In this document: piece by piece, positions 8,924 to 18,000 of the stretch
Numbering within the stretch: the first letter of the stretch is position 1
Layout of the letters: every line of letters starts with the position of its first letter
From: Gordonibacter urolithinfaciens
GTDB taxonomy: Bacteria; Actinomycetota; Coriobacteriia; Coriobacteriales; Eggerthellaceae
Length of the DNA stretch: 64,000 nucleotides
NCBI RefSeq assembly: GCF_900199375.1
Contig: NZ_LT900217.1
Coordinates: 1,426,001 to 1,490,000 of the forward strand
Reading direction: 5' to 3'
Notes under the pieces: model-generated
The model's database searches: none
What the model was told of the DNA's origin: nothing
What the model saw: the letters and a program-made list of their open reading frames with translations, nothing else
Translations under genes and position numbers: made by a program

Positions 8924-9445
8924 ATGTCCCAAGCAACCATGACCAAGCCCTCCACCTCCGCCAAGAGCACGTACGACCCGTACGCATCGATGGACGGCCA
9001 GGACGCAAGCGCCAGCTCCTACCAGGCCGACAGCGTTCCGGCCGAGCCGCAGTACAAGCTCGTCATCGACGAGAACGTCGTTGAGAAGATCTCCTCGAAG
9101 GCCGCCCAGAAGATCGACGGGATCATCGACATGAAGGGCAACCTGCTCTCCCGCGTGCAAGAGGGCCTGGGCGGCAACGACAAGACGAAGGGCGTTGACG
9201 CCGATGTCGTCGATGACAAGAACACGAAGCTCGACCTGGACATCGTGCTGGAGTACGGCAAGTCCGCAACCGACGTGTTCGACCAGATCAAGAAGGTTGT
9301 CGGCCAAGACATCAAGGACATGACGGGGCTGAACGTCATCGAGATGACCGTGAACGTGGTCGACGTCATGACCCAGGACGAGTACGACCAGAAGAACGGC
9401 AACAACACCGACGACGGGCAGAGCGGCTCCTCGAACGACCAGTAG
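8924..9445 (+). CDS. Asp23/Gls24 family envelope stress protein
   Basis: A 173-residue protein. After about 40 disordered residues the Asp23 domain runs from YKLVIDENVVEKISSKAA through GVDADVVDDKNTKLDLDIVLEYG to NVIEMTVNVVDV, the alternating beta/alpha pattern of Pfam Asp23. Family proteins are abundant, membrane-associated and induced by alkaline or envelope stress. AGAAAGGAACC precedes the start. It is the last gene of the operon, with a strong terminator 49 bases on. Confidence 0.88.
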   Translation: MSQATMTKPSTSAKSTYDPYASMDGQDASASSYQADSVPAEPQYKLVIDENVVEKISSKAAQKIDGIIDMKGNLLSRVQEGLGGNDKTKGVDADVVDDKNTKLDLDIVLEYGKSATDVFDQIKKVVGQDIKDMTGLNVIEMTVNVVDVMTQDEYDQKNGNNTDDGQSGSSNDQ

Positions 9446-9493
9446 AGACTCCCGCGCGTCGTGTTGCCGCACGCGTCCCGTCCGCGTGCGGCG

Positions 9494-9526
9494 AAGGCCC
9501 GCCTCTCCCTTGGGAAGGCGGGCCTT
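9494..9526 (+). terminator. terminator of the Asp23 operon
   Basis: AAGGCCCGCCT (9494-9504) pairs perfectly with AGGCGGGCCTT (9516-9526). The 11-bp stem ends in TTGTGCT, so the T-tract is short. Confidence 0.65.
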
Positions 9527-9627
9527 GTGCTGCTCGGCGGCCTGCCCACTCCGCACCTCCTACCCGTCCCCGCCGCGAACCGAAGCGCTACAATGGGTGG
9601 ACAGCCCGCGCGCGGAGGGAGAGGCCC

Positions 9628-10827
9628 ATGAACCTGCTCGACTACTTGGCGACGGAGTTCGCCCCGTTCGAAGAGAAGCCGTTCAACCCGGTGGACTCGG
9701 CCGTGCTGTCGCAGTTCTGCATGGTGCGTGCCGAGGGGGTGGTGCCGGCGCTCCGCGAACGCTCGTCGTTCCTCGACCTGGGCACCATCGTGGAGAACCT
9801 GCTATCGCCCACGCGCAAGGCCGTGCGCTTCGCCGACGCGCTGCGCGCCGAGCTCTACCCGACCATGTTCACCGGCCTTGACCCGCAGATGGTGAAGGAG
9901 AACCTGCTGGCACTGGCCGCCAGCCCGCGCTTCCGCGACATGCGCGTGCGCGACTACCTGAGCCTGTTCGACACCGACCGCCAGACGCAGTTCGCCGCCA
10001 TGACGTTCGTGTATCGGAAGGACTTCGCCTACGTGGGCTTCCGTGGCACGGACACGTCGTTCACCGGCTGGCGCGAGAACTTCAACATGGCCTACACCGC
10101 CCCCGTCCCCGCCCAGGAACAGGCCGTGCGCTACCTGCAAGCCGTCGCGCAGCGCGCGCCGAAGCGCGTGTACGTGGGCGGCCATTCGAAGGGCGGCAAC
10201 CTGGCCGTGTACGCGGCGCTCAAGGCGCCACCCGCCGTGCAGCGGCGCATCGAGCGCGTGTACAGCCACGACGGTCCCGGATTCAAGGCGGGCACGTTCG
10301 CGCCCGCCGATTGGGCGCCGCTCGAGGGCCGCATCCACCGCACCGTGCCGCAGGACTCGGTCGTAGGCCTGCTCATGGAGTCGCCCGTACTGCCGCATGT
10401 GGTGAGGAGCACCGCCAAGGGGATAGACCAGCACAGCGTGTTCTCGTGGGAGGTCGCGGGCGATGACTTCGCATACCTCGATGGGCTCACCGACGGTGCC
10501 CAGCTCGCCGATGCCGTGCTCACGGAATGGCTGGCACGGTTCAACGACGAGGAGGCGGCCGTGGTGGTGGACGCGTTCTTCCAAGCGGTGGAGTCGTCAG
10601 GCGCCCGTGACGCGTCCGACCTGCTCTGCGGCGGCTCGAAGGCGCTCGCTCTTGTCTCGGAGGCCGCCAAGAACATGGACCCCGGCGCCCGCTCCACGCT
10701 GCTCGCCGCGCTGAAGCCCCTCACCGAGATCGTCGCGCGGCACCTCGCGCAGGGCGTCTCCGTGCTCTGGCCCGGCTCGCGAGCACCGTCTCGGCCGCGG
10801 GCTGCGGAACGCGGCGAGGACGCCTAG
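9628..10827 (+). CDS. Mbeg1-like (DUF2974) alpha/beta-hydrolase fold protein
   Basis: A 399-residue protein of the DUF2974/Mbeg1 family, related to lipases. The nucleophile elbow GGHSKGG puts the candidate catalytic Ser at residue 187, preceded by YVGFRGTD near 135-142, the usual oxyanion-hole strand. A later SHDGPGF and the H-rich region could supply the Asp and His. Function in bacteria is not established. GGAGGGAGAGG precedes the ATG. Its stop codon shares the tetranucleotide CTAG with the stop of the convergent DUF6179 gene. Confidence 0.8.
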   Translation: MNLLDYLATEFAPFEEKPFNPVDSAVLSQFCMVRAEGVVPALRERSSFLDLGTIVENLLSPTRKAVRFADALRAELYPTMFTGLDPQMVKENLLALAASPRFRDMRVRDYLSLFDTDRQTQFAAMTFVYRKDFAYVGFRGTDTSFTGWRENFNMAYTAPVPAQEQAVRYLQAVAQRAPKRVYVGGHSKGGNLAVYAALKAPPAVQRRIERVYSHDGPGFKAGTFAPADWAPLEGRIHRTVPQDSVVGLLMESPVLPHVVRSTAKGIDQHSVFSWEVAGDDFAYLDGLTDGAQLADAVLTEWLARFNDEEAAVVVDAFFQAVESSGARDASDLLCGGSKALALVSEAAKNMDPGARSTLLAALKPLTEIVARHLAQGVSVLWPGSRAPSRPRAAERGEDA

Positions 10828-11807
10828 CTCCAGCGGACGAACACGCCCTCCAGGCTGCGGCAGCGCAGGGCCGTGGCCACACGGGGTGCCAGCTGCCCCG
10901 CCAGCCGGCGTACATAGGCACGGGCAGCGCCGTCGTCAACGGCGAGCTCGGCGCAGACGGCGTTCGCGGCGTCCTCCAACTTCCGCGCCAAGGCATGCGG
11001 GGCGCTCCCTGCAAGCCCTTCGGCGATACGCGCGCAGCCCGCCTCGTCCAGCTGCAGGCTGCGCACATCGCAGCCTGCCAGCACGCAGCCGACGGCGTTC
11101 GCGGCAACCGGCTCGAACAGGTTGAGTATCAGCTCGCCGTACTGCGGGTGCACGGCGCGCAGCAAGCGCCGGCACCGCGCGACGTCAAACTGCTGCAGGA
11201 AACGGTTCTCTATCAGCAGCCGCTCCAGGTAGGCGTTCACGTAGTCCACGCCTTGCAGCGACTCCGGCACCGGCTGAGCCAACGGGTAGTCGATGTCGGC
11301 CGGCACCTCATGTGCGAAGAACCGCGGCACGTAGCGCGAGGGGAACCCGCGCAGGCTCTCCAGCGTATCCTTGAGTGCGATGCTCTCGAGCAGCGGCGTG
11401 CCCAGGCACACGTCCCTCCACAGCACCTCGGTGCGCGCAGCCTCGCGCTCGACGCGCGCCACGGCTCGCTCGAAAACGGCTTCCGGGCCCTCATCAGCTA
11501 TTTGCCGCACGAGGGCTGCGTCGGGCCGAGGGTCGTCGGGGTCTATGCCCATCACAAAGCATGCGGAGGCGAGCAGCCGATGAGCGTCGTATTCGGGCAG
11601 CGAGCTGCTCTCCCCCATCGTGTAGAGCGCGACCTGCTTCGCGAGCACCTGCCAGAGCGCCAGCTGCACGTATTCGACAGAGGATGCGGCACGGGCCGGT
11701 TCGTCGCCTGCCGATGCCGTGGGACCCAGGCCGTGCGTGCGCTCTCCGGCCTCGGGCGGGGTACCTGCACCGCGCGCGCCGGCAACCTGGCACGCCTCGT
11801 CGTCCAC
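10824..11807 (-). CDS. DUF6179-like protein
   Basis: About 327 residues. The conserved-looking core begins VEYVQLALWQVLAKQVALYTMGESSSL and continues through LLASACFVMGID, LRGFPSRYVPRFFAHEVPADIDYPLAQP and ENRFLQQF. I associate this with DUF6179, usually found next to DUF6323 genes as here; function unknown. The start is uncertain: the frame is open to 12155 but the upstream part shadows the DUF6323 gene. GTG at 11807, with GAGG just before it, is the first plausible start after that gene's stop at 11815. Its TAG overlaps the convergent gene's TAG. Confidence 0.6.
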   Translation of the reverse strand: MDDEACQVAGARGAGTPPEAGERTHGLGPTASAGDEPARAASSVEYVQLALWQVLAKQVALYTMGESSSLPEYDAHRLLASACFVMGIDPDDPRPDAALVRQIADEGPEAVFERAVARVEREAARTEVLWRDVCLGTPLLESIALKDTLESLRGFPSRYVPRFFAHEVPADIDYPLAQPVPESLQGVDYVNAYLERLLIENRFLQQFDVARCRRLLRAVHPQYGELILNLFEPVAANAVGCVLAGCDVRSLQLDEAGCARIAEGLAGSAPHALARKLEDAANAVCAELAVDDGAARAYVRRLAGQLAPRVATALRCRSLEGVFVRWS

Positions 11808-11814
11808 AGCCTCG

Positions 11815-12477
11815 TCAGCCGAGGGACGAGCCCCCGATGCGGCTGTTGGAGTCGAACCCGATGCGGTACAGATCATGGTACCCGTCGTAGAAGCCGTCGG
11901 CGTACTCGTTGCCGGGGCGCTCCCACCGCTCGTCGTCCAGCACGCGGCTGAACTCATCCCGCACGCGTTCCCCGGCTCCGTCATGGGCAGCCTCCTCCTC
12001 GAATGTCTCGGCCTGCGTCTTCTCGTCGTATTCGCCCGTCCGGCCGCGCGCTGCATACGTGCGCAGCGTTGGGACCGGAACATCGGCCAGAAGCTCCGCC
12101 GACCCTGCCGCCTCGCCATCGAACGCGTGGCGCAGCGCTTCAACCAGATCGTCATCGGCTATCGGTTCACCCGCCGCCTCGGCGTCCTCCTTGCGGCGGT
12201 AGAACACGTCCTGCACGTCGGCGATTGCCTCGGCATAGTTCTCCTGCGAGAGGTAAGGCGAATCGCAGAACCCGCGCACCAGCTCGCGCACCACCCCGCG
12301 CCCGAACTCCACGCGCCCCGTCGCGCGCAGCGCCTCTCCGCGACGCTCGACCAGCTCCATCATCTGCGGCTCGGTCAGCCGCAGCCCATGTTTCGCCGTC
12401 GCCTCGTTGCAGACGGCCAGATCCTCCCGCGCAGCGGCCCGTTGCAGCTGTGGCGGTATTGTCAGATCGAAACCCAT
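11815..12477 (-). CDS. DUF6323-like protein
   Basis: A 220-residue acidic, mostly helical protein starting MGFDLTIPPQLQRAAAREDL. The block NEATAKHGLRLTEPQMMELV followed by GRVEFGRGVVRELVRGFCDSPYLSQENY and VQDVFYRRK resembles DUF6323. The C-terminal third is charged and low in complexity. The ATG at 12477 is chosen because GAGGTG lies six bases upstream; ATG at 12483 directly abuts that site. It is first in a pair with the DUF6179 gene, eight bases apart. Function unknown. Confidence 0.65.
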   Translation of the reverse strand: MGFDLTIPPQLQRAAAREDLAVCNEATAKHGLRLTEPQMMELVERRGEALRATGRVEFGRGVVRELVRGFCDSPYLSQENYAEAIADVQDVFYRRKEDAEAAGEPIADDDLVEALRHAFDGEAAGSAELLADVPVPTLRTYAARGRTGEYDEKTQAETFEEEAAHDGAGERVRDEFSRVLDDERWERPGNEYADGFYDGYHDLYRIGFDSNSRIGGSSLG

Positions 12478-12568
12478 GCGCATCACCTCGCACAGGGTTA
12501 TACCGCGAACCCCGTGCACATGCACGACTCGACTTTTCGCCCGTTTTGTGGTATTATTTCCCCAGATG

Positions 12569-12598
12569 AAAGCGGAGAATTAATGAATCCTCCGCTTT
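12569..12598. terminator. hairpin between Fic and DUF6323 genes
   Basis: AAAGCGGAG (12569-12577) pairs with CTCCGCTTT (12590-12598). The long T-run (12596-12601) is on the plus strand, although both neighbours run leftward. On the minus strand only three T follow, so it could act as a weak terminator of the fic gene. Confidence 0.5.
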
Positions 12599-12632
12599 TT
12601 TGACGTCCTAAGCGAACCCGTGCGCCGCAGCC

Positions 12633-13874
12633 TTAAGCCGCAGGCATCTCGAGCGCTTCCACGGTCTTGCCGCTCAGCACGAACTTGAGCGGCTTCCTCG
12701 ATACGGTTGCGATGAGGCCCTTCCCCTCCAGCTCTTGCAAGTACCGGCGCGCCGTCTGCGTGCTCACCTCGAGGTTCCCGGCGATATCCTTGAGCGAGGC
12801 CTCGGAAAACGCGCCGAACAGGTGGAGCTGGGCCATGACGAACAGCACGTTCACAGCCATGTCGGTAAGCTCGCATTCCGATGCTAGCCGCCCCATGCAC
12901 GCGCAAGCGGCGTCGAGCTGCATCCGCTTCAGCTCGATGCTCTCGATGAGCGAGTCTTGTGCCAACCTGATCAGCTCTATGATCTGCATCACGAAGAAGG
13001 TGGCTTCAGCATGGTTCATCGGACGTTCGGTCACATCGAACGCTTTGTAATACTTGCTCTTGTTCTCCGCGATCACGCGCGAAAGGGAAAGCACCGTCGT
13101 CTCCGACAACGGCTCGCTCAAATAGAGCGCCAGCAGATACCGCCCCGTCCTTCCGTTGCCGTCGTAGAACGGATGGATGTACTCGAACAGGAAATGCGAG
13201 AGGATAGCCGAATATGTTTGCGGGATGTCGGGCGAGGCAACCAGCTCGATCATACGGTCGATCATCTCGACGATCTTGCTTTCCGGACCCACTCCCGTGT
13301 GAAGCGTCTTCTGGCTCGCCGACTTCACGTCCACGAGCCCGGCCCGGAACAGCTTCCCATCCGGCAGATCCCGGTCATCGATGGCGTCGGCCACCACCTT
13401 GTCGTAAATCGCCCTGATGTCGGCAGGTGTTTGAGGGTACACGTGGTTCGAATCAGTGAGCTCCAGGTAAAGGCTGGCAAATTCCCTGAACCGCTTCGCC
13501 TCCTTCGTCGGCCGCTTCGCCTCCGCGCTTTCGAGCGCCTCCTCGATCTGCCTCCGGGAGCTGTGGACGCCTTCCATCTCGTTGGTGAACATGATCTCGT
13601 CCATGATGAGGCTGCGCAAGTACGCCCACCGCGCGATACCCGGCAGATCGCGCCAGAGCTGGGACACTTTGCGCTCCGCCCGAAGCATCTTCTCGTTGAG
13701 GAGAGACAGCTCGCGCGGCGTTGCCAGGAAGAGCTCCCCCGAGGACAGCTCGATGCCCGTGCGGAATGAGGCGGGGTTGTTGAGCCGCCTCTCAGCCTCG
13801 GCCTTCACATGCTCGACGCGCTCGGACGACGAGTCGGAATAGAAAAGTTTTTCCAGCGTTGGGTAGCCGCTCAT
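12633..13874 (-). CDS. Fic family AMP-transferase with C-terminal winged helix
   Basis: A 413-residue Fic protein. The catalytic loop HPFYDGNGRTGR is at residues 234-245, matching HPFx(D/E)GNGRxxR, which transfers AMP from ATP to target proteins. An inhibitory-helix motif, T97-NEM-E101-G102 fitting (S/T)xxxE(G/N), lies N-terminal, so this is a self-inhibited enzyme of the class with the helix before the core. The C-terminus (LKDIAGNLEVSTQTARRYLQELEGKGLI) is a winged helix. The start ATG at 13874 has AGGA seven bases upstream; a TTG at 13907 does not. Repeated TATCAAATA boxes upstream suggest that the protein, or another regulator, controls it there. Confidence 0.88.
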   Translation of the reverse strand: MSGYPTLEKLFYSDSSSERVEHVKAEAERRLNNPASFRTGIELSSGELFLATPRELSLLNEKMLRAERKVSQLWRDLPGIARWAYLRSLIMDEIMFTNEMEGVHSSRRQIEEALESAEAKRPTKEAKRFREFASLYLELTDSNHVYPQTPADIRAIYDKVVADAIDDRDLPDGKLFRAGLVDVKSASQKTLHTGVGPESKIVEMIDRMIELVASPDIPQTYSAILSHFLFEYIHPFYDGNGRTGRYLLALYLSEPLSETTVLSLSRVIAENKSKYYKAFDVTERPMNHAEATFFVMQIIELIRLAQDSLIESIELKRMQLDAACACMGRLASECELTDMAVNVLFVMAQLHLFGAFSEASLKDIAGNLEVSTQTARRYLQELEGKGLIATVSRKPLKFVLSGKTVEALEMPAA

Positions 13875-13894
13875 ATACTGATCCTGCCCGATTG

Positions 13895-13984
13895 TTATCA
13901 AATACAAGCGTCATTGTACTACCCTATTTGATCAAAATCGCGATTTCTATCAAATAGCGACAGGGAATCGGTTTCTATTTGATA
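13895..13984. promoter_or_regulatory. four alternating TATCAAATA/TATTTGATA boxes upstream of fic
   Basis: Boxes: TTATCAAATAC (13895-13905), CTATTTGATC (13924-13933), CTATCAAATAG (13947-13957) and CTATTTGATA (13975-13984). They alternate in orientation with centres about 28, 24 and 28 bases apart. The third and fourth form an inverted repeat. The stretch is AT-rich against a GC-rich background. It reads as a regulator-binding array for the fic promoter. Confidence 0.6.
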
Positions 13985-14000
13985 CCTTTCCGCACCTGTG

Positions 14001-14222
14001 TCACAAGAACCATTCGAGGTGGCCGCAGTCTTTGCAGACGAGGACCGTGGCGCTCCTGTTCGCCCAATCGAGGTCGAGGAACGTGAGGCCCATCGTGTTG
14101 AGCTGCGCCGACCGCTCGTCGAACGCGGTGCCGCCGCAGTGCGAGCACGCCACCTGCCTGCCCGCGAACTCGTAGCCGTCATCCCCGCTCAGCCCGCGGT
14201 TGAAGCTTTCGAGAAAACCCAT
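14001..14222 (-). CDS. small zinc-ribbon protein
   Basis: A 73-residue protein with two Cys pairs, CSHCGG near residue 26 and CKDCG near residue 63, spaced as in a zinc ribbon, separated by a strand-rich segment (LTFLDLDWANRSATVLVC). Similar short proteins are annotated as DNA-binding zinc ribbons, but no DNA-contact features can be shown. The start ATG at 14222 follows GGAGTGCGGA. It lies 27 bases after the GNAT gene, on the same strand. Confidence 0.6.
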   Translation of the reverse strand: MGFLESFNRGLSGDDGYEFAGRQVACSHCGGTAFDERSAQLNTMGLTFLDLDWANRSATVLVCKDCGHLEWFL

Positions 14223-14249
14223 TCCGCACTCCCTTCGCCGGAGTCTCGC

Positions 14250-14999
14250 CTACTTCTTGAGTATCCGCTTCAAATACGCGGTATCCAGCAGGTTCACGGT
14301 CTCGAACGTGCCCTTGTAGAACACGGCCCAGTTGTTGAACACGCAGGGCAGGTCCTTCGCCGTTTGCAGCGAATCGACCTGGATCAACGTCAGCGGGACA
14401 TCGTTCTCCTCGCAGTACCGCTGCACCGCGGCGATATGCCCGGGCACGTAAGGGCACTGGAAATCGTAGTAGATCGTCAGCTCGTCGCGCTCGATCCTCT
14501 GCGCCTTGGCGCGCGGCGCGAACGCCGGCACGGTGCCGTCGAACGACAGGGCGAGCAGCTCGTACCCGTCGTCCGTGGCGTCCACTGCCTCGAAGCCGAA
14601 CTTCTTCGCGAACGATTGGTCGGACAGCCACGACTTCTGCTTCTTCGAGCCCAGCATGCACACGCCCGACTTGCCCTGCTCGCGCGCATCGGCAAGGCAG
14701 TACTCCATGAGCGCGCGCCCGTACCCCTTCCCCTTGGACGCGCCCAACACCCAGAGGCAGTACACGTACAGGTAGTTGTCGCCCACGATGGGAACCCACG
14801 CCGTCTCAAGCGGGGCGTACTCGATGAACACCGGGTCCTTCACCTGCAGCTTGCGGAACACGTGGCCCTCGCGCAGCCGGTCGGCCAGCCATCGGCGCTT
14901 CGCCTCGACGCCCGGATGGGGCTTTTTGACGCGGATGAGGCAGGAGAGGTGCTCGTCGGCGAGGTTCTCCGGCGTGAGGTTGACGAATTCGGGCTCCAT
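14250..14999 (-). CDS. GNAT acetyltransferase fused to YoaP-like thioredoxin-fold domain
   Basis: About 249 residues. The N-terminal part is GNAT-like, with the acetyl-CoA loop region VLGASKGKGYGRALMEYCLADA (residues about 88-110, fitting the Q/R-x-x-G-x-G/A pattern). The C-terminal 80 residues (YYDFQCPYVPGHIAAVQRYCEEN...FYKGTFETVNLL) look like the thioredoxin-like tail of YoaP-type proteins. Substrate unknown. Two starts are possible: ATG at 15005 (four bases after AGGA plus GGG) and ATG at 14999 (ten bases after AGGA). The difference is two residues. Confidence 0.7.
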   Translation of the reverse strand: MEPEFVNLTPENLADEHLSCLIRVKKPHPGVEAKRRWLADRLREGHVFRKLQVKDPVFIEYAPLETAWVPIVGDNYLYVYCLWVLGASKGKGYGRALMEYCLADAREQGKSGVCMLGSKKQKSWLSDQSFAKKFGFEAVDATDDGYELLALSFDGTVPAFAPRAKAQRIERDELTIYYDFQCPYVPGHIAAVQRYCEENDVPLTLIQVDSLQTAKDLPCVFNNWAVFYKGTFETVNLLDTAYLKRILKK

Positions 15000-15026
15000 G
15001 GGCATCCCGTCCTTTTCAATCGAGAA

Positions 15027-15054
15027 AGCGGCGCGCCCCGAAGGACGCGCCGCT
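15027..15054 (-). terminator. purL terminator
   Basis: AGCGGCGCG (15027-15035) pairs with CGCGCCGCT (15046-15054), with TTTCTC following on the minus strand. A second small hairpin, CGTCCCC/GGGGACG at 15059-15075, lies between it and the purL stop. Confidence 0.7.
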
Positions 15055-15076
15055 CGAACGTCCCCAATGGGGACGC

Positions 15077-18000
15077 TTAGTCGGTGAAGTAGCCCACGCC
15101 GCCTTCGAACAAGGGCTGGAACAGGTCGCCGGGGACGTTCCGGTACAGGCCCGCGCCGCGGCGCTCGCTGTGGCCCATCTTGCCGAGGACGCGGCCGTCG
15201 GGGCTCGTGATACCCTCGATGGCCCAGGCGGAGCCGTTGGGGTTCACGTCCAGGTCCATGGACGGCTGGCCGTCCGCCCCCACGTACTGCGTGGCTATCT
15301 GGCCGGCGTCGCGCAGCTGGGCGAGCAGCTCGTCGCTCGCAACGAAGCGGCCCTCGCCATGGCTCACCGGCACCGTGTGCACGTCGCCCACCTCGCAGCG
15401 CGAGAGCCACGGCGACAGGCTGGACGCCACGCGCGTGCGCACGAGGCGGCTCTGGTGGCGGCCGATGTCGTTGAACGTGAGCGTGGGGCAGCTCTCGTCC
15501 ATCGGGCGGATGTCGCCGAACGGCACGAGGCCCAGCTTCACGAGCGCCTGGAAGCCGTTGCAGATGCCCAGCATCAGGCCGTCGCGGTTCTGCAGCAGGT
15601 CGCGCACCGCTTCCGTCACCGCGGGGGCGCGGAAGAACGCCGTGATGAACTTGGCGGAGCCGTCGGGCTCGTCGCCGCCGGAGAAGCCGCCCGGCAGCAT
15701 GATGATCTGGCTGTTGTTGATGAGCCGCACCAGCTCGGCCGTGCTCTCGGCCACCTTGTCGGGCGTGAGGTTGTTGATGACGAACGTGTCCACCACGGCC
15801 CCCGCCTGCTCGAAGGCGCGCGCGGAGTCGTACTCGCAGTTGTTGCCGGGGAACACGGGGATCACCACGCGCGGACGCGCGATGGTTCCGTTGTAGGTGA
15901 GGGGCGTGGCGCTGCCGAAGGACACCGGTTCCACGCGCTCGCCCTCGGCGCGGTACGGGAACACGGGCTCCAGCTGCGATTCCCAGGCCTCTTGCAGGTC
16001 GGCGAGGGAGATCGTCTCGCCGCAGGCGGCGAACTGGTAGGCCTCCGCCGTCTCCCCCAGCACGTCGACGCGCACAGCATCGCCGGCGGCGGGCACTGCG
16101 GCGTCGTCGGCCAGCTCCACGAGGAAGCTGCCGTAGGCGGGAGCGAACAGCTCGTCGGCCGTCACGGCTTCGTCCAGCGTCAGCCCGATGCCGTTGCCCA
16201 CGCACATCTTGAACAGGGCCTCGGCCGCTCCGCCGTAGCCGGGCGTCGACACGGCGAGCGCCGCGCCCTCGCCGATGAGGCGCTCCACAACCGCGATGGC
16301 CTCCAGCAGCCCCGCCGCCTCGGGCACCACGCCGTCGTAAGCCGCGGGAGCGATGCGCGCCACCCGATGGGCGGCTCCCTTGAACTCGGGAGACGTCACG
16401 CGGTCGATCGATCCCACGGCCGTCGCGAACGACACCAAAGTCGGCGGCACGTCAAGCTGCTCGAAGCTGCCGGACATGGAGTCCTTGCCGCCGATGGCCC
16501 CCACGCCCAAGTCGACCTGCGCCATCAGCGCGCCCAGCACGGCTGCGGCGGGCTTGCCCCAGCGCTCGGGCTCGTCGCGCAGCTTCTCGAAGTACTCCTG
16601 GAACGTGAGGTACATGTCCTCGCGCGCGAAACCGGCGGCCGCCAGCTTCGCCACGCTCTCCACCACGGCGACATACGAGCCCACGAACGGGTTCGCCGCC
16701 GTGAGGTACGGGTTGAAGCCCCAGGCCATGCCGCTCACCGTGGAGGTCTCGCCGAACACGGGCAGCTTCGCCACCATGGCCAGCGCCGGTGTCAGCTGGC
16801 GCGCGCCGCCGAACGGCATGAGCGCCGTGGCCGCGCCGATGGTGGAGTCGAAGCGCTCCGACAGGCCCTTGTTCGAGCACACGTTCAGGTCGCGCACGAG
16901 CGCGCCCAGGCGCTCGGCCAGCGTCTCGCCCTCCCACGTGCGCTCGTAGCCGCCGCCCGGCACCACATGCACGTCCTGGTGCTTGGCCGCGCCGTTGCTG
17001 TTGAGGAAGTCGCGGCTCACGTCCACGATGGTGGAGCCGTTCCACTCCATGCGCACGCGCGCCTCTTCCGTGACCTCGGCGATGGGCGTGGCCTCGAGGT
17101 TCTCCTCGTGCGCGAGCGCGATGAACGCGTCCACGTCCTCGGGCGCGAGCGCCACGGCCATGCGCTCCTGGCTCTCGGCGATGGCGAGCTCCGTGCCGTC
17201 CAGGCCCTCGTACTTCTTCGGCACCTTGTTCAGATCGATGAACAGGCCGTCGGCCAGCTCGCCCACGGCCACGGACACGCCGCCCGCGCCGAAGTCGTTG
17301 CAGCGCTTGATCATGCGGCATGCGTCGCCGCGGCGGAACAGGCGCTGGATCTTGCGCTCGACCGGCGCGTTGCCCTTCTGCACCTCCGCGCCGCACGTCT
17401 CGAGCGATTCCAGCTTGTGCGCCTTCGACGATCCCGTGGCGCCGCCGATGCCGTCGCGGCCCGTGCGCCCGCCCAGAAGCACGATCACATCGCCCGGGGC
17501 CGGCGTCTCGCGCCGCACGTGGTCGGCCGGCGTCGCACCCACCACGGCGCCGATCTCCATGCGCTTGGCCGCGTAGCCGGGATGGTACAGCTCGTTCACC
17601 TGGCCGGTTGCGAGCCCTATCTGGTTGCCGTACGACGAATAGCCCGCCGCGGCCGTGGTCACCAGCTTGCGCTGCGGCAGCTTGCCGGGCAGCGTCTCGC
17701 TCACGGGCACCAGCGGGTCGGCCGCGCCGGTCAGGCGCATGGCCTGGTACACGTAGCTGCGCCCGGAAAGCGGGTCGCGGATGGCGCCGCCCACGCAGGT
17801 GGCCGCGCCGCCGAACGGCTCTATCTCGGTCGGGTGGTTGTGCGTCTCGTTCTTGAACAGGTAGAGCCAGTCCTGCTCCTCGCCGTCAACGTCCACTTTC
17901 ACCTTCACGGTGCAGGCGTTGATCTCCTCGGACTCGTCGAGCCCGGTGAGGATGCCCTTCGCCTTCAGCCAGCGCGCGCCGATGGTGCCCATGTCCATGA

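Noticed and set aside
11808-12155. Upstream extension of the DUF6179 frame
   Set aside because: It is out-of-frame sequence of the DUF6323 gene with Arg/Ser-rich composition.
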